A DNA stretch of 64,000 bases from CAYNFH01 sp964396385 (GTDB lineage Bacteria; Armatimonadota; Chthonomonadetes; Chthonomonadales; CAJBBX01). Numbering within the stretch: the stretch's first letter is position 1; every line of letters begins with the position of its first letter. This document shows, in pieces, positions 61,681 through 64,000 of this stretch. The notes below the pieces were generated by a model. The model searched no databases. It saw only the letters and a program-made list of their open reading frames with translations, and was not told the DNA's origin. The DNA is taken from positions 5,019-69,018 of the forward strand of contig CAYNFH010000004.1 in the NCBI GenBank assembly GCA_964396385.1, given 5' to 3'. Both the position numbers and the translations under genes were made by a program.

Positions 61681-63177
61681 ATGACTCACCAAACAGACAA
61701 ACAGCTCATTACGCAGGCACGGGCCGGCGACCGGCTGGCCGCGGGGCAGCTCCTGGAGCGGCACCGGCGGCCGGTGGCAGCCCTCGCGCACCGTGCGCTG
61801 GGAAACGCGGATGACGCTCACGACGTGGCGCAGGAGACCCTCGTGTACGCCCTCCAGCGGCTTCCGGAGCTCCGTGAGCCCAGCAAGCTGTCCGCCTGGC
61901 TGCGCCAGCTCACGCTCTCTCACTGTGCTGATTACCGCCGTCGCCGGGCCACCCGCAGGCTTGGAGAGCCCATCACACTCCTGAACGAGACCGCCGAGGA
62001 AGCGGACTATGCGGAGCGACTGGCGGTACGCCAGTCACTGAACGGGCTGTCCGATGCACATCGCACCACGCTCTTGCTCCACTACCTGGGAGGCTGGTCG
62101 CTTCAAGAGGTAGCGGAGCTGCTTGCAATTCCTGTAAACACCGTGCGCAGCCGGTTACTAGCCGCAAAGCGCGTGCTTCGGTCCGACCTGCGCCCGCTCT
62201 TTGTACAAAGGAAACCTATGCCTACCAGACTGCCCAGCCTTACCCGATCGCAAACATCGCTCATCAATGAGGCGCTGCCTGGCGCCCGAATCGTATCTGT
62301 TCAGACCGACCCTGAGCCCTGGATGCCGTTTCACGCCCGAATCCGCGTGGAGCTGCCGGAGGGAGGCGAGAAGGTAGTGGACTTCCGCCATGACATAGAC
62401 CCGGAGCGGGCGGAGCTGATCTCCGCGCTGACGCGGCTCGGTCTGCCCGGACCGCGCGTGGTGGAGGGACCTACCGCTGACGGCGACGGCGGATTCATCG
62501 CTCTCTGTGAAGTGCCACGTGGAGAGAACCTCAATGTGTGGGCGCTGGGCGGAACACCGCACCGCATCCGGCTGGCGACGGAGCGGACATTCCAGGCGGT
62601 CGACTTGCTGCAATCCTTGACAGACCGCCTCCTCGCAGATCCAGCCGGCGCCAAACTGGAGCGCAGGACGCTCCCCGATGAAGTAGCAGCGATTGAGGCC
62701 GCGGACGGGGATTGGTTCGCGGATACGTGGTTCCGCAGCGCTTTGGACAAGGTCCGGACCGCGGTAAGAGACATTCAGACGCTACTGGTCTTCACACACT
62801 TCCTCCACTTCTTTCCCGGCTTTCTGCGCATAGAGCCGGGGACAGACCCATTCAAGGAGCCCATGGGATGGCCGGGGGACGCGCGGCTCCAGGCGAATCC
62901 GGTAGTGGAGTTTGTGGCGCCATTCGGGCACTTCGGCGATCCGCTGCTGGGGCTCAGCATGATCTGGATTTATGACTGCTACCCGTTTGTACACGCCGGC
63001 TTCGTGGAGCAGTACCTGATTAGGCACGATCTGACGCGCCGGGACCTGGCGCCGCGGCTCGCCATCAGGGCATTGCAGGTCATCCAGCGGGAGCTGCCGG
63101 TGCAGCGGCCGGACGATGGCGCGCGCTACTGGGACGCCCTGCATGGCTATTTGGAACTGGCCCTGTCCTGGTTGTGA
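61681..63177 (+). CDS. ECF sigma factor fused to a degenerate APH-type kinase domain
   Basis: 498 residues. Region 2 (ALGNADDAHDVAQETLVYAL, ~39-58) and region 4 (SLQEVAELLAIPVNTVRSRL, ~139-158) form a sigma-70-type ECF factor that recruits RNA polymerase. Residues ~180-498 read like an aminoglycoside-phosphotransferase-type fold: start INEALPGARIVSVQ, strand LEVDFRHDIDPE-type, and GHFGDPLLGLSMIW near the end. The expected HGDxxxxN catalytic loop is replaced by THFLHFFPGFLRIEP, so catalysis is probably lost and the domain may sense a ligand. ATG 61681 chosen. Confidence 0.8.
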   Translation: MTHQTDKQLITQARAGDRLAAGQLLERHRRPVAALAHRALGNADDAHDVAQETLVYALQRLPELREPSKLSAWLRQLTLSHCADYRRRRATRRLGEPITLLNETAEEADYAERLAVRQSLNGLSDAHRTTLLLHYLGGWSLQEVAELLAIPVNTVRSRLLAAKRVLRSDLRPLFVQRKPMPTRLPSLTRSQTSLINEALPGARIVSVQTDPEPWMPFHARIRVELPEGGEKVVDFRHDIDPERAELISALTRLGLPGPRVVEGPTADGDGGFIALCEVPRGENLNVWALGGTPHRIRLATERTFQAVDLLQSLTDRLLADPAGAKLERRTLPDEVAAIEAADGDWFADTWFRSALDKVRTAVRDIQTLLVFTHFLHFFPGFLRIEPGTDPFKEPMGWPGDARLQANPVVEFVAPFGHFGDPLLGLSMIWIYDCYPFVHAGFVEQYLIRHDLTRRDLAPRLAIRALQVIQRELPVQRPDDGARYWDALHGYLELALSWL

Positions 63178-63179
63178 AT

Positions 63180-63207
63180 CTCCCGGGCTACGTACGCAGC
63201 CCGGGAG
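63180..63207 (+). terminator. hairpin after the sigma factor gene
   Basis: CTCCCGGGCT pairs with AGCCCGGGAG around an 8-base loop, starting just after the stop codon. No T tract follows. Confidence 0.5.
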
Positions 63208-63354
63208 GAGTCGGGTACGAGCAGGAGTAGGGTGTTCCATTTCGCGGTTAATGGACTGAGGTAGCACTACGCTTGAAGTTGCGACGGCGGTCACTTCCGC
63301 CGGCCCACGCGTTGTCACTTTGGCGAGAGACGCCTCACCACTTCCTCGGCCCCT

Positions 63355-63728
63355 TTACGGTAGAGGCAGACACAGACTAGGGCGCCGGCCGCGCTTCCTG
63401 GCGGATCCTGTCTTACCGGTAAACACGTCGACAGCATGGTTCCGGGCCGTGTGCTCGCGCAACTCCTCGACCACGGGAAGGAGCGCGTCCGCGAACGGCT
63501 GGAGGGCGGTCGCCGGAATGGCAGCGAGTAGGTCGTGTCGGAGTACGCCCACCCGCCGCGCCGGCGGTCGTAGCTCAGGGGAGCGTGCAGCCGCTCCCGC
63601 AGGTAATCGCGGTCCGCGTAAGCCGTCCGGAGCGACACCTCGAACCGCTCCGCCATGAACCGGGCATTAGGGTAACGCCCCGCACGTATCTCCGCGTCAA
63701 TCCAATAAAGCCGCTCCGTCTGTGCCAT
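63355..63728 (-). pseudogene. WYL/HTH regulator fragment with a frameshift
   Basis: MAQTERLYWIDAEIRAGRYP, NARFMAERFEVSLRTAYADR, DYLRERLHAPLSYDRRRGG give the helix-turn-helix of a WYL-domain regulator. At WAYSDTTYSLP the frame shifts; the other frame continues PATALQPFADALLPVVEELR and ARNHAVDVFTGKTG, and stops at 63355. The WYL sensor domain itself is missing, so this is a truncated, probably dead gene. Confidence 0.65.
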
Positions 63729-63960
63729 AAGCAGCGATTCGCAGATGCACACACGATTCCTGCACAGGAACCATTCTCGTTACGCGTACCGCCCCGCTGT
63801 GTACCGCCTCCGATCTTCCAGAACACTCTCTCCCTTCACCCCCTCACCCCCTTCCACTTGCACCTGAAACTCCTCCACTGCCATTGTAAGAGTGGAAATA
63901 TGAGCTTGCCAGGCTGCATTCCGGCAGCAATGCCGCACGCGAGGCAGCACCCGTCCCGCG

Positions 63961-63991
63961 GGAACCGTCCCGAAGGGACGGTCGCGGTTCC
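63961..63991. repeat. nested hairpin at the window end
   Basis: GGAACCG and CGGTTCC enclose a perfect 7-bp stem CCGTCCC-GAA-GGGACGG. REP-like intergenic palindrome. The rest of 63753-64000 shows no gene. Confidence 0.5.
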
Positions 63992-64000
63992 GGCAATGCC

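Overview
The window is high-GC, densely coded bacterial DNA and most resembles an uncultured Armatimonadota (Armatimonadetes). Two proteins (10707-11573, 45362-46249) start with the prepilin signature [10 protein letters not shown] followed by [11 protein letters not shown], which is very typical of that phylum. They sit beside other gene families common in Armatimonadota and Planctomycetota: DUF1549/DUF1553 and DUF1501 proteins, Gfo/Idh oxidoreductases with Tat signals, PhyH dioxygenases and HEAT-repeat proteins. The phylum call is inference from protein style; no rRNA or tRNA gene was seen.

Layout. 1-9.5 kb: a minus-strand DUF1501/DUF1549 operon with a decayed nucleotidyltransferase/HEPN pair inside it, small zinc-ribbon membrane proteins, an Lgt-like protein, a MOP-type membrane protein and a molybdopterin oxidoreductase fused to pentapeptide repeats. 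9.5-15 kb: a LacI regulator followed by a prepilin, a TPR protein and a one-TM protein (module A), then an enolase-superfamily enzyme. 15-18.6 kb: ACT-domain malic enzyme, a broken PIN toxin with its antitoxin, and a PhyH enzyme. 18.7-22.9 kb: lipoprotein, GH43 and a beta-helix protein. 23.0-28.2 kb: an operon-like island of lower GC with a QueC paralogue, a DUF6884/GIY-YIG-like protein, a SIR2-kinase fusion, a nucleoside deoxyribosyltransferase and a MazG/Nudix protein. 28.4-34.2 kb: PhyH, GH43, GH127 and small membrane proteins. 34.2-39.7 kb: a five-gene minus-strand operon with a BrxD-like ATPase, a second ATPase-like protein and an SNF2 helicase. 39.7-46.4 kb: a HEPN-like pair, a decayed copy of the 32.8-34.2 kb cassette, a CE15-like esterase, a sulfotransferase and prepilin/TPR/TM module B. 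46.5-55.6 kb: MORN, HEAT, Gfo/Idh, sugar isomerase and GH5 genes. 55.7-58 kb: DUF1697 and the housekeeping queC-queE-queD operon. 58-64 kb: coiled-coil and secreted proteins, a CRISPR-like repeat remnant, a VapBC-like pair, an ECF sigma factor fused to a degenerate kinase domain, and broken genes.

How it fits together. The GH43, GH127, CE15 and GH5 genes suggest use of plant polysaccharides (arabinan, glucuronoxylan, beta-glucan), and the twice-occurring prepilin/TPR/TM module suggests a surface or secretion role. The best candidate for an undescribed system is the island at 23054-28230: it has a second QueC distinct from the housekeeping copy at 57287-57982, together with enzymes for NAD, deoxynucleoside and nucleotide chemistry, which suggests 7-deazapurine- or nucleotide-based defence. 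A second candidate is the ATPase/helicase operon at 34186-39650.

A pervasive feature is a family of about twenty short-period (mostly 7-8 bp) tandem-repeat patches, many built as two arms around a CCGGATTCCGG-like core. They lie between genes and also in frame inside at least five genes (DUF1549 protein, enolase-superfamily enzyme, GH127, QueE and a HEAT protein's signal peptide).
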